A stretch of 64,000 nt of DNA. Source: Actinopolyspora lacussalsi (GTDB taxonomy: Bacteria > Actinomycetota > Actinomycetes > Mycobacteriales > Pseudonocardiaceae). The stretch's first letter is position 1. Each line of letters opens with the position of its first letter. This document shows, piece by piece, positions 17,533 to 25,958 of this stretch. The notes beneath the pieces are model-generated. The model had not been told where the DNA came from, searched no databases, and was given only the letters and a program-made list of their open reading frames with translations. The stretch covers positions 586,501-650,500 of the forward strand of contig JAURUC010000001.1 in NCBI GenBank assembly GCA_030803735.1, given 5' to 3'. The translations under genes and the position numbers were made by a program.

Positions 17533-18717
17533 TCAGGTGAAGGCGCTCTGCCCGGTGATCGACTTGCCCACGATCAGCGTGTTCATCTCCCGGCTGCCCT
17601 CGAAGGAGTAGACGGCTTCCGCGTCGGCGAAGAACTTGGCCACCTCGTAGTCCAGCACGATGCCGTTACCGCCGAACAGTTCGCGTGCCCACGCCACGCA
17701 CTCGCGCATCCTGGTGGTGGTGAAGCTCTTCGCCAGCGCGGCGTGGTCGGGCCCCGCCGCGCCGTCCGCCATCTTCTGGGCGAGTCGGGTGACCATCCCG
17801 AACATGGCCGTGATGTTGCCCAGCATCTTGACCAGTAGGTCCTGGATGAGCTGGAACCCTCCGATGGAGTTGCCGAACTGTTCGCGGGTGACCGCGTAGT
17901 CCCGCGCCAGTTCGTAGGCGCGTGCTGCCACGCCGAGTGCCTGCCAGGCCACGTTTCCCCGCGTCTTGGCCAGGACCTTCGCGGTGTCGCGGAAGTTGTC
18001 GATGTTTTGCAGCCGGTTGTCCTCCGGTACGCGCACGTCCTCCAGTGACAGGTCCGCGTTCTGCACCGAGCGCAGCGCGATCTTGCCCTCGATCTTGCTC
18101 GCGTGAAAGCCCGGCATGTCCTTCTCGACCACGAAGCCTTTGACACTGTCGTCGGCCTCGTCGCGGGCCCAGATGACGACCAGATCGGCGAACGTGCCGT
18201 TGCCGATCCAGCGCTTGGCGCCGTTGAGTACCCACTCGTCGCCCTCGCGGCGGGCGGTGGTGCGCATTCCCCCGGCCACGTCGGAGCCTCCCTCGGGCTC
18301 GGTCAGTCCGAAAGCTCCGATCTTGTTCCAGGCGACCATGTCCGGCATCCAGCGATCCCGCTGTCGCTGGTCACCACCGCCGTAAATGCTGCCCATCGCC
18401 AGCCCGGTGTGCACACCGGAGGCAACGGCCAGCGAGGGGTCCACCTTGTTCATCTCGAGGCTGAGGAACCCGTTGAACAGCGGTCGGCGAGCGACCCCGT
18501 CGCCGTACTCCGGGAACTGAAAGCCTGCGAGGCCGAGTTTCGCGAAGGTCTCGACAGCCCCGAACGGGAACTCCGCACGGTCCCAGGCATCGTTGGCCAG
18601 TGGCTTGATCTCCCGACGCAGGACTTCGCGGATCCGGGCCAGCTCGCTTCGTTCCTCGTCGGTCAGCAGTTCCTCGAATCCGAAGAAGTCGGAATCGGTG
18701 TTGGCGGTTTTCGCCAT
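17533..18717 (-). CDS. Acyl-CoA dehydrogenase, glutaryl-CoA dehydrogenase-like
   Basis: A 394-residue FAD-dependent acyl-CoA dehydrogenase. FAD/substrate-binding motifs GAFGLTEPEGGSDVAG and KRWIGNG are present. The catalytic Glu is expected in VYSFEGSREMN near the C-terminus, followed by TLIVGKSITG, the pattern of glutaryl-CoA dehydrogenases, so glutaryl- or short-chain acyl-CoA oxidation is likely. ATG 18717 is chosen (MAKTANTDSD); an in-frame GTG at 18726 is only 3 nt from AGGAGG. It is a single-gene unit, convergent with uvrB. No electron-transfer or crotonase partner is adjacent. Confidence 0.9.
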   Translation of the reverse strand: MAKTANTDSDFFGFEELLTDEERSELARIREVLRREIKPLANDAWDRAEFPFGAVETFAKLGLAGFQFPEYGDGVARRPLFNGFLSLEMNKVDPSLAVASGVHTGLAMGSIYGGGDQRQRDRWMPDMVAWNKIGAFGLTEPEGGSDVAGGMRTTARREGDEWVLNGAKRWIGNGTFADLVVIWARDEADDSVKGFVVEKDMPGFHASKIEGKIALRSVQNADLSLEDVRVPEDNRLQNIDNFRDTAKVLAKTRGNVAWQALGVAARAYELARDYAVTREQFGNSIGGFQLIQDLLVKMLGNITAMFGMVTRLAQKMADGAAGPDHAALAKSFTTTRMRECVAWARELFGGNGIVLDYEVAKFFADAEAVYSFEGSREMNTLIVGKSITGQSAFT

Positions 18718-19141
18718 GATGATCACCTGCCTCCTGCTGGGATCGTTCCGCGTGGTTGGTGTCGCGAGTTGTTCCGCCCGCCGTAGGCGTCACGCGGCCG
18801 GGGGAGAGGAGCGGGAAGGCGGCCATTCGGAGTCGGCGTTCGGCCCGAGAAACGGAGACTCGCCACGACGGCGAGGAGACAACTCGGGTGGAGTATCTCC
18901 ATCGCGGTCGAGACTACTCCGGAAGGGTGAGTGTGGCGCTCGGAGAGCACCCCGACGGAGGTGCGTGTGTCGGTGCCCCGCGGGAATGCCACGATTGGTT
19001 CGAGCGGCGGGCCGACCGAGCATCCGGTCCGGAACGAACCGGTAACCGAGACACAGCGACCGGCTCGACGCGAAATGACCGGACCGGCGCGGAACGGTCG
19101 GCCACAGTACGAGCGTCGTTCGAACAGCGAGGTGTTTGTCC
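18718..19141. other. Intergenic region, no gene seen
   Basis: A 424-bp divergent spacer between the acyl-CoA dehydrogenase and PPOX genes. Open frames here are Arg/Ser/Gly-rich on both strands and none has a convincing start. It presumably holds both promoters; I could not assign boxes. Confidence 0.5.
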
Positions 19142-19564
19142 GTGCCGAAGCCACCACTGCCCGAGCGGGTCACCGAGTTGCTGTCCGCGCCGAATCCATC
19201 GGTGATAACCACGGTGCGCGCTGACGGCCAGCCGGTCTCGGTGGCCACCTGGTATCTGCTGCGGCACGGCCGGATCCTGGTCAACATGGACGAAGGGCGG
19301 AAACGGCTGGAGTACATGCGTGCCGAACCGCGGGTGTCGCTGACCGTGCTGGCCACCGACGACTGGTACACCCACGTGAGTCTGCAGGGACGTGTCACCG
19401 AACTACTGGACGATCCGAGCCTTTCCGACATAGACCGGCTCGCGCGGCACTACACCGGCTCCCCTTACCACGTGCGCGACCGCGACCGGGTCAGTGCCTG
19501 GATCGATGTGGACCGCTGGCACGGCTGGGGCGCGGCCGAGAACCGGGACGTGCCGCACCACTGA
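19142..19564 (+). CDS. PPOX-class (split-barrel flavin/F420) protein
   Basis: A 140-residue pyridoxamine-5'-phosphate-oxidase-like split beta-barrel protein. ITTVRADGQPVSVATWYLL and ILVNMDEGRKRLEYMRAEPRVSLTVLA are typical of the F420-dependent/PPOX class in actinomycetes, with the RKR.EYMRAEP helix contacting the cofactor phosphate. F420 or FMN binding is inferred, and the substrate is unknown. GTG 19142 is preferred because GAGG at 19129-19132 is better spaced for it than for the in-frame TTG at 19136. A short tandem repeat follows the stop. Confidence 0.87.
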   Translation: MPKPPLPERVTELLSAPNPSVITTVRADGQPVSVATWYLLRHGRILVNMDEGRKRLEYMRAEPRVSLTVLATDDWYTHVSLQGRVTELLDDPSLSDIDRLARHYTGSPYHVRDRDRVSAWIDVDRWHGWGAAENRDVPHH

Positions 19565-19580
19565 GTGGTGCCACACGAGC

Positions 19581-19619
19581 GGTTCGTCCGAGTGGTTCGT
19601 CCGAGTGGTTCGTCCGGGT
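19581..19619 (+). repeat. Three 13-bp tandem repeats
   Basis: The unit GGTTCGTCCGAGT occurs three times head to tail (19581-19593, 19594-19606, 19607-19619), the last with one change. It lies just past the PPOX stop. Confidence 0.85.
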
Positions 19620-19662
19620 GGGCGAACACTGCGGGGCCGATCCGCTCCGGGGAACTCCTCGA

Positions 19663-20574
19663 TCAGTTGGTGATGTCGGCCCGGTGGAACCGCACCAGCG
19701 TGGCGGTGATGAACACCGCCGCGTAAGCGGTGGCCGACAGTGTTCCGTTCGCCATGTCGGTCCAGTCGATGCCGGTGTCCAGCAGGTCGGTCCAGGCTGT
19801 CGCATGGTGACTCGGAAGCAGGATACGGAACTGTTCCAGCCGGGGAATCTCGTCCAGAATCTGCGAGATCACCGAGACACCCACTGTCGCTCCCACCGCC
19901 GCGAGCGGGTTGTCGGCCATCACGCTGAACAGCAGTGCCAGGCTGGCCACCCAGGTCAGGTGGATCGCCAGATAGCCGCAGATCGCGAGCGGAACCAGCA
20001 CGTTCCACGGGGAGTGGAGCACTCCCTCGTGCGGGGTGCGCAGTACGCCCGCGCCGTACCAGAAGGTGCCCGTGACCAAGGCCGCGCCGGTCAGCACGAG
20101 CAGGCTCAGGCAGGACAGCAGTCCCGCCACCAGTGCTTTCTGCCGTAACAGTCGATGCCTGGGTACGGGGATCGCGACCAGGTAACGCAGACTCGCCCAG
20201 GACGACTCACCGGCGATGGCGTCCCCGAAGAACAGTGCTACGAGCAGTACCAGCAACAGATGGGTACACAGCAACAGCGTGAAGACGGTGAAGTTCGCCC
20301 CGCTGCTCGTGGCCAGATCACCGAAGTCGGCCGGGGGCCGCGGAGCCGTCTCGTCGTTACCGAGAGCGAAGGTGCCCACCAACAACAGCGGCAGCGCCGC
20401 CAGACAGCACAGCACCAGCTTGGTCCTGCCACGCGTCAGCTGTCTGCGCAGCTCCACACGCAGTGGCAGAGTGCGATTGGCGCGGTATCCTGGTGCGCTG
20501 CCGTCGGACCCTCCCGGAAGGCGAGTGGCCGGTTCCACGGCACGCTCGGCCGAACGGTCCCGCTCGTGCTGCAT
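19663..20574 (-). CDS. ABC-2 type transporter permease
   Basis: A 303-residue integral membrane protein with about six transmembrane helices (for example LVLCCLAALPLLLVGTFAL, FTLLLCTHLLLVLLVALFF, LVAGLLSCLSLLVLTGAAL). It is an ABC-2 permease: the GESSWASLRYLVAIPVPRHRLLRQK segment is the cytoplasmic coupling region typical of multidrug or antibiotic exporters with NatB/BcrB-like topology. The first 35 residues are soluble and cytoplasmic. Its start overlaps by one base the stop of the upstream ATPase-hydrolase fusion gene, so translation is coupled and the two form one exporter. Substrate unknown. Confidence 0.88.
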   Translation of the reverse strand: MQHERDRSAERAVEPATRLPGGSDGSAPGYRANRTLPLRVELRRQLTRGRTKLVLCCLAALPLLLVGTFALGNDETAPRPPADFGDLATSSGANFTVFTLLLCTHLLLVLLVALFFGDAIAGESSWASLRYLVAIPVPRHRLLRQKALVAGLLSCLSLLVLTGAALVTGTFWYGAGVLRTPHEGVLHSPWNVLVPLAICGYLAIHLTWVASLALLFSVMADNPLAAVGATVGVSVISQILDEIPRLEQFRILLPSHHATAWTDLLDTGIDWTDMANGTLSATAYAAVFITATLVRFHRADITN

Positions 20575-23477
20575 CAGTGGTCCTCTCCGACCAGTTCCAG
20601 AAACGCGTCCTCGAGTTTGCGGTGGGGCCCCACGCGCGTTATGGAGACATCGGAGGCGACCAACACGTTCACGGCTGTCGCCGTGGAGTGTCCGGCCAGT
20701 TCGGCGTAGACCACATCGGCGCCGACCCGCACGCTGCCGATTCCCTCCAGACAGCGGAGTGTACGCGCGGCGAGTTCGGGTTGATCGACGTGGAAGGCGA
20801 TCATCGAGTCCCCAGCGGTGATCTCGTCGACCGTTCCGCCCGCCACTCGGTGCCCTTCGTGCATCACGATGACGTGTGTGCAGGTTTGTTCGACCTCGCT
20901 GAGCAGGTGACTCGACATCAGGACGGTGCGTCCGGTCCTGGCGTACTCCCGGATGACCTCGCGCATCCGTTGCGTGTGCGCGGGGTCCAGCGCGTTCATC
21001 GGTTCGTCGAGCACGAGCAGATCGGGCAGTCCCAGCATGGCTTGTGCCAGGGCCACTCGTTGCCGCATCCCCGGGCCGTAGGTACGCACCTTGTGATCAG
21101 CCGCGGCGCCCAGTCCGGCGATCCGAACGACTTCGTCCAGCCCGGCCTGTTCCGCCGGTCTGCCGGTTGCCTGCCAGTAGCTGCGCAGGTTCTCCAGCCC
21201 GGTCAGGTGCGGCAGCAGTCCCGGGGACTCCACGAGCCCGCCCACTCGCGACAGTACCGGTGCGCTCGGTATCACCGAGTGACCGAACAAGTGAATCCGG
21301 CCGGTGTCGGTTCGTGTCATACCGAGCACCATGCGGAGCAGGGTCGTCTTGCCCGCACCGTTCGGCCCGAGCAGTCCGACGACCTGTCCTGCCTCGACTC
21401 GCAGCGACAGGTCGTTCACCGCGTCGGGATGTCGGGGATAGGACTTGTTCACCCCCTCGATCGAGATCGGCACGCTGGTCAACTCCGGTTTCGGCGGTTT
21501 CCGACGAGCACGTTCGAACCTGATCGCCAGTACCCCCGCCACGACCAGCAGCACCACGAACGCCGCGATACCGAGTAGAGCTCCCACCGGGATCGACGTT
21601 TCATCGACCCGGGAGGCGGGTACGGCGGGAAGCGAGATATTTCCCGCACCCGCCGGGGAGATCAGGTGCACCGCTGTTTCCCGGGGGCCGCTGTAGGCGG
21701 CATCGTTGGTGCTCATTCGCAGCTCCAGCCGATGACCGGGCTGCAGGGTGTGCATCGTGGCGGGCAGGGCCACATCGACCCGAACCGCCGTCCCGTTGTC
21801 GGGTAGCCCCGTTATTCGCAGGGGGGAACTGCCGTCGCCGATCGGCGTCCGAGAGCCGTTCGGTCCGATGTCGAACAGCTTGCCGAACAGCACCGCCTCG
21901 CCGTTGCCGGGCTGTTCCGGAACCGAAGCCACCGAGAGTCGCGTCCGTGGTATCCCGGTGATCAGGGTGGACCGGTCCACCCGTGCGGTCTTGAAAACCG
22001 CCACCCTGCCCGGTGTGGCATCGCCGCGGGTGGACGGGTCGCCGTCGTTTCCGGCTGTCGTTCCTGCCCGGCTCCCGGAAGTAGGAGTGGTCGAGAATCC
22101 GCTCGTGCCCGCACCGTTACCGGGTGGATCGATCACTCGGGAGGGCTCGCCCTCCAGCGAGAGCTCGGTGCGAGCCACCTCGTTCGAGCCCAGACCGGGG
22201 TACTCCGCCGTCCGCCAGGTCGTCGCGGGTTGACGTTCCGAGGCGATGCGGTCGACCAACTGGTACCGGAATCCCGTTTCCGGTTGGGGCGGTCGCGGTT
22301 CGTCGGAATCGTGTAGGTAGTACGAGAACCAGTCGCCGACCTTCTCCCAGACGTGTGTGGGCAGTGAAGCGTTGCCGTCGCCGTGCAGCCACATCATGTT
22401 GACGGTGCCCCCCGCGGCGCTGATCTGACGCGCGTTCGCGTCGGCTTGTGACAACCCGAAGAGTTCGCCGCGCTGACGCTGCACCAGCAGGGTGGGAATG
22501 TCGATGTCGCCGGTCACGCTGCTCGGCGAGGCCGCGGCCAGCAGTTCGAGCGTGCTCGATCCGGCTCGTCCGGTACGGGCCATCTCGGTGTAGGCACGGC
22601 ATATCCTCGCGGTGAGGTTGCCGCACGTCAGTGGTGTTCTCGTGTTGTCCGTCTCGCCCTCGCCGCTCTCCTCGGGCGGCGGCGGCGTGGTCGACGGGGA
22701 TTCCGGGCTCCGCGAGTCCCGTTGCTCCGACCGCGGGCGTGTTGCCATCCCGAACAGTGAGCCCGCCCATGCCCGTCGGAACACACCCGGCCTCGAGTCG
22801 CTGCCTTGCGCGGCGGTGGTGGTCGGTATCGACTCGGTCGAGGCGGCATTGGGCAGCATCGCGGTACGCAGGTCGTTGTAGGTGTTCAGCGGTGCGATCG
22901 CGTCGACACGGGGATCGTTACCCGCCAGCAGCATGCTCAGCGCTCCACCGTAGGAGACTCCTCCTACCCCGACGAGGGGGTCCTCCTCGTCCTGGGTCGC
23001 CACCTCGGGCTGCCGGGCCAGCCAGTCCAGGATCCGGCTTGCGTCGGTCACCTCGTAATCCGGTGAGTTCAGTGCGATCCTGCCGGTGCTCTGTCCGAAA
23101 CCGCGGGCCGAGTAGGTCAGCACGGTGAATCCGCGTGCGGCCAGTCGCCGTGCGGGGCCTGCCAGTTCGGTCTTGTCACCGTCGAAGCCGTGTGCCAGTA
23201 CCACCGATGGTGCCGGGGTGCGTTCGGGGACGAACAGCCTGAGATCGAGCTGTATCCGCTGCTGCTGGTCGGGACCGTCCAGTACGTCGATACTCGCGTC
23301 CCGCGTGTCGACACTGGGAACACGGTCGGCCGAATCCTGTTCGGCCGACCACATCGCTGTTGCTGCCACGATCAGAGCCACCAGCACGATCGGCAGCAAC
23401 GCGAAGTTCGGGACATACCGGCGGGACTGGAACACGCGGGTGACTCTAGGGCAACGAGTCGTATCACGGGGTCCCAT
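20574..23477 (-). CDS. Membrane-tethered alpha/beta hydrolase fused to ABC ATPase
   Basis: A 967-residue two-part protein. An N-terminal signal-anchor helix (about residues 24-44) precedes an S15/CocE-like alpha/beta hydrolase with nucleophile S175 in GGVSYGGA and candidate His in MMWLHGDGN. The usual acid site reads RQRGELF, so the third triad residue is uncertain. A beta-rich PepX C-terminal-like domain (LQPGHRLELRMSTND) and a second transmembrane helix (about 631-653) follow. From about 668 comes a full ABC ATPase: Walker A GPNGAGKTT (704-712), signature YGPGMRQRVALAQAM, Walker B LLVLDEPMNALDP. The hydrolase should thus face outside and the ATPase inside. The gene is coupled to the permease. 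ATG 23477 is the best start but lacks a strong Shine-Dalgarno. Confidence 0.87.
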   Translation of the reverse strand: MGPRDTTRCPRVTRVFQSRRYVPNFALLPIVLVALIVAATAMWSAEQDSADRVPSVDTRDASIDVLDGPDQQQRIQLDLRLFVPERTPAPSVVLAHGFDGDKTELAGPARRLAARGFTVLTYSARGFGQSTGRIALNSPDYEVTDASRILDWLARQPEVATQDEEDPLVGVGGVSYGGALSMLLAGNDPRVDAIAPLNTYNDLRTAMLPNAASTESIPTTTAAQGSDSRPGVFRRAWAGSLFGMATRPRSEQRDSRSPESPSTTPPPPEESGEGETDNTRTPLTCGNLTARICRAYTEMARTGRAGSSTLELLAAASPSSVTGDIDIPTLLVQRQRGELFGLSQADANARQISAAGGTVNMMWLHGDGNASLPTHVWEKVGDWFSYYLHDSDEPRPPQPETGFRYQLVDRIASERQPATTWRTAEYPGLGSNEVARTELSLEGEPSRVIDPPGNGAGTSGFSTTPTSGSRAGTTAGNDGDPSTRGDATPGRVAVFKTARVDRSTLITGIPRTRLSVASVPEQPGNGEAVLFGKLFDIGPNGSRTPIGDGSSPLRITGLPDNGTAVRVDVALPATMHTLQPGHRLELRMSTNDAAYSGPRETAVHLISPAGAGNISLPAVPASRVDETSIPVGALLGIAAFVVLLVVAGVLAIRFERARRKPPKPELTSVPISIEGVNKSYPRHPDAVNDLSLRVEAGQVVGLLGPNGAGKTTLLRMVLGMTRTDTGRIHLFGHSVIPSAPVLSRVGGLVESPGLLPHLTGLENLRSYWQATGRPAEQAGLDEVVRIAGLGAAADHKVRTYGPGMRQRVALAQAMLGLPDLLVLDEPMNALDPAHTQRMREVIREYARTGRTVLMSSHLLSEVEQTCTHVIVMHEGHRVAGGTVDEITAGDSMIAFHVDQPELAARTLRCLEGIGSVRVGADVVYAELAGHSTATAVNVLVASDVSITRVGPHRKLEDAFLELVGEDH

Positions 23478-23875
23478 GGATCCGATACGACCGAAGAAGC
23501 TATGAATCGGATATCGGGACGAAATCGCATCGCGATGGGAATATTCCACAGCTGCCGCACGGGAGTGGCGCGAACCGTGTGAGTGGCTCGATCACCCTTC
23601 GACGAACCGACCCCGCTGCTCCGGTTCGGACAGACTCCCCGTGACGTCTCCCCGTGATGTCAACCGTGATCCGAAGGGCGTTCCACCGGCCGGAACCGGA
23701 CCTCAGGCGAAGACATCATCGCCGATGGAGCCCTCATTTAACCACGCGAGAGTGACCTTGGCTACAGTTCGCGCCGCGTGTCCCCGTATTTTCGGGGGTC
23801 ATGGCGTTCTCGGTGAACGGCTGTCGGTGCCGTACCCCCGATAGCGGTCGACGTCGAACGTGGGTGACAATTCAC
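23478..23875. other. Divergent intergenic region, no gene seen
   Basis: About 400 bp between the hydrolase-ABC fusion and the riboswitch of the TerC gene. No frame looks coding. It should contain both promoters, the plus-strand one upstream of the riboswitch; I could not assign boxes confidently. Confidence 0.5.
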
Positions 23876-23879
23876 GAGG

Positions 23880-24000
23880 TTTGGAGGGGAGTATTCCTGT
23901 CGCGGCGGTGTCGTCATCACGGATCGAACTCCGGCATGTCCGGTGACTCTTTCCCGGTACCGTCGGCCGGCTCAGCCGGTGGGAGAGACCTCCGGTCCCC
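23880..24000 (+). promoter_or_regulatory. yybP-ykoY-like Mn2+ riboswitch for terC
   Basis: The 5' side GGAGGGGAGTA (23883-23893) carries the family's conserved GGGGAGUA. GTCGTCATCACG (23910-23921) and GAGACCTCC (23985-23993) match the other conserved parts. P1 forms between GGAGG (23883-23887) and CCTCC (23989-23993). The segment ACCTCCGGT (23988-23996) is the exact reverse complement of ACCGGAGGT (24015-24023), the Shine-Dalgarno of the TerC gene, so P1 formation on Mn2+ binding would free the ribosome site. Family assignment rests on motifs and on the downstream gene; the switch model is inference. Confidence 0.85.
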
Positions 24001-24028
24001 GGCATAAGCCCTGTACCGGAGGTGATTG

Positions 24029-25054
24029 ATGTACGTCGGGACTCATGTGCTCGCGGAGGCGACGCAGCGGAGTCAACAGGAGACGCTGGGTGTTTCCTGG
24101 TGGGTCTGGCTGGCCACCTTGGCCGGTCTGGTCGTGCTGCTGCTGTTGGATCTCGTGATCGTGGACCGCAAGCCGCACGAGGTCAAGGCGGGTGAGGCCG
24201 CTCGTTGGGTGGTTTTCTACGTCGCCTGCGCTCTCCTGTTCGGTCTCGGAGTGTGGTGGTTCGGCGGCCACGACTTCGCGATCCAGTACTTCACGGGTTA
24301 CGTGGTGGAGTACTCGCTGAGCGTGGACAACCTGTTCATCTTCATGGTGATCATGTCCAGCTTCGCGGTTCCCTCGATCCACCAGCACCGGGTGCTGCTG
24401 ATCGGGATCGTGCTCGCGCTGGTCTTCCGCGGGTTGTTCATCGCCATCGGCGCCCAGCTGATCTCCCGCTTCGTGTGGGTGTTCTTCGTCTTCGGCGCTT
24501 TCCTGCTCTGGACCGCGATCAGCATGCTCCGTAACAACGAGGAGAACGATGATCCGGAGAACGCGGTCGTGCGATGGGTTCGCAAGGCCTATCCCGTAAC
24601 AGAGCAGTTCCACGGCACCAAGATGTCGGTCAGGATCGACGGTAAGCGGTGGTTGACACCGATGTTCATCGTGATCGTGGCCATCGGCAGCGCCGACGTC
24701 ATGTTCGCGGTGGATTCGATCCCGGCGATCTTCGGGATCACACAGGATGCGTTCCTGGTGTTCACCGCCAACGCCTTCGCGTTGATGGGGTTGCGTCAGC
24801 TGTACTTCCTGCTCGGGGACCTCGTCGACAGGTTGGTCTATCTCTCCACCGGGCTGTCCGTGATTCTGGCCTTCATCGGATTCAAGCTGATCGTGCACGC
24901 CCTGCACGATTACGGGCTGGTGCCCGGGTGGTTCGAGATCGGGAACTTCCTGTCGCTCGGTGTGATCGTTCTCGTGCTGTTGGTCACCACGGTGGCCAGT
25001 CTGCTCAGGTCACGTCGACAGCAGCGTGAAGCCGAGAACGCGGAGACAGGCTGA
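24029..25054 (+). CDS. TerC/Alx-family membrane protein, probable Mn2+ exporter
   Basis: A 341-residue integral membrane protein with about nine hydrophobic helices. The TerC signatures are VVEYSLSVDNLFIFMVIMSSF and its second-half counterpart SADVMFAVDSIPAIFGIT; the two Asp-containing motifs form the metal path. Family members (Alx, MeeF/MeeY, TerC) export manganese or help metallate secreted proteins. The manganese-type riboswitch directly upstream supports that role. ATG 24029 lies 6 nt after GGAGG; the preceding TTG 24026 is too close. The stop codon lies inside the first copy of a 17-bp tandem repeat. Confidence 0.93.
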   Translation: MYVGTHVLAEATQRSQQETLGVSWWVWLATLAGLVVLLLLDLVIVDRKPHEVKAGEAARWVVFYVACALLFGLGVWWFGGHDFAIQYFTGYVVEYSLSVDNLFIFMVIMSSFAVPSIHQHRVLLIGIVLALVFRGLFIAIGAQLISRFVWVFFVFGAFLLWTAISMLRNNEENDDPENAVVRWVRKAYPVTEQFHGTKMSVRIDGKRWLTPMFIVIVAIGSADVMFAVDSIPAIFGITQDAFLVFTANAFALMGLRQLYFLLGDLVDRLVYLSTGLSVILAFIGFKLIVHALHDYGLVPGWFEIGNFLSLGVIVLVLLVTTVASLLRSRRQQREAENAETG

Positions 25055-25095
25055 AACAGGGGACAGGCTGAAACAGGGACGGGCCGAAACAGCGG
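25045..25095 (+). repeat. Three 17-bp tandem repeats over the terC 3' end
   Basis: GACAGGCTGAAACAGGG occurs twice exactly (25045-25061, 25062-25078), and a third copy (25079-25095) has three changes. The first copy includes the TerC stop codon, so slippage could alter only the untranslated part. The remaining bases to 25277 contain no gene. Confidence 0.85.
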
Positions 25096-25277
25096 CATCC
25101 GCTGGGCCGGCTCTGTGGGCCGGACAGGTCGCTCGCGAGCACGCGTGCGGGGTGTCCGGCCCGCTGTTGGGCAGGCCGTCGGCCGATGCTTCCGCTCGTT
25201 CGCGGCGAGAGCTCACGGTTGGTTCCGCCGGTCCGCGAGCGGGCGAGCGCCGCGTCGAAACCGGTGGACGGGGTCCA

Positions 25278-25934
25278 CTAGTTCAGCAGGGTGTAGCCGA
25301 GCTCCTTGCAGACCCTTCCCAGCGGCAGGTCCAGGCCGGGGTGTTCGAGCGGCAGCAGTAGATCGGGGTTTTCCGGCAGTACCGTCGCCGCCGGTGGATC
25401 CCACAGGCAGACCGAGGGCTCACCGGCGTCCATCGACGATCGGTACCAGAGCCCGTCCAGTTCCGGGTAGGCCGCGCGGATGCAACGTGCCCAGGACTGG
25501 GCGCGCTCCTTCGTGCCGTTGCTGATCGCCTGGGAGGCGCCGGCTCTGGTCGGCCAGAGCCCGGACAGGTCGAGCAGTCGGACCGTCCGACGTGGTCGGA
25601 ATATCACCAGTTGTGGCGCACGCGTTTTTCGGTCCACTGTGGATGTGGCCTGGAACACCTCGGCGATGCAGGTCTGTACCGCCAGCGAGAAGTACAGCAC
25701 GCCGTGCTCCCTGGTGACGGTGGGACCGCCTTGCGGCTTCGGGGGGTGCGGGTCGAAGCGGGCGTGCGGCAGCGGTCCCGCGTAGCGGAAACTGTTCCAG
25801 TGCTGCGGGTGATTACCTCCCGAGGCGAAGATCCGTACGAGCCGGGTCCCGGCGGGGACCGCGACGACGTCCTCGGTTCGGCGAAGTAGCGCCTGCAGCA
25901 CGGCTGGAGCGGGCGGCTGTGGGAGCCGAGCCAT
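25278..25934 (-). CDS. RES-domain protein, probable NAD+-targeting toxin
   Basis: A 218-residue RES-domain protein. The family's key residues are visible: Arg in TRLVRIFASGG, aromatic/Tyr in GVLYFSLAVQTC and Glu in CIAEVFQ; the Arg-Glu-Ser set gives the fold its name. RES proteins such as MbcT break down or ADP-ribosylate NAD+. The gene starts 24 bp after a helix-turn-helix gene on the same strand, the usual antitoxin-toxin order. The RES domain covers the central part; the C-terminus ends LGRVCKELGYTLLN. Toxin activity is inferred from family and context. Confidence 0.8.
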   Translation of the reverse strand: MARLPQPPAPAVLQALLRRTEDVVAVPAGTRLVRIFASGGNHPQHWNSFRYAGPLPHARFDPHPPKPQGGPTVTREHGVLYFSLAVQTCIAEVFQATSTVDRKTRAPQLVIFRPRRTVRLLDLSGLWPTRAGASQAISNGTKERAQSWARCIRAAYPELDGLWYRSSMDAGEPSVCLWDPPAATVLPENPDLLLPLEHPGLDLPLGRVCKELGYTLLN

Positions 25935-25958
25935 TGATGGTCCTGTGTCCGTCGTCGA

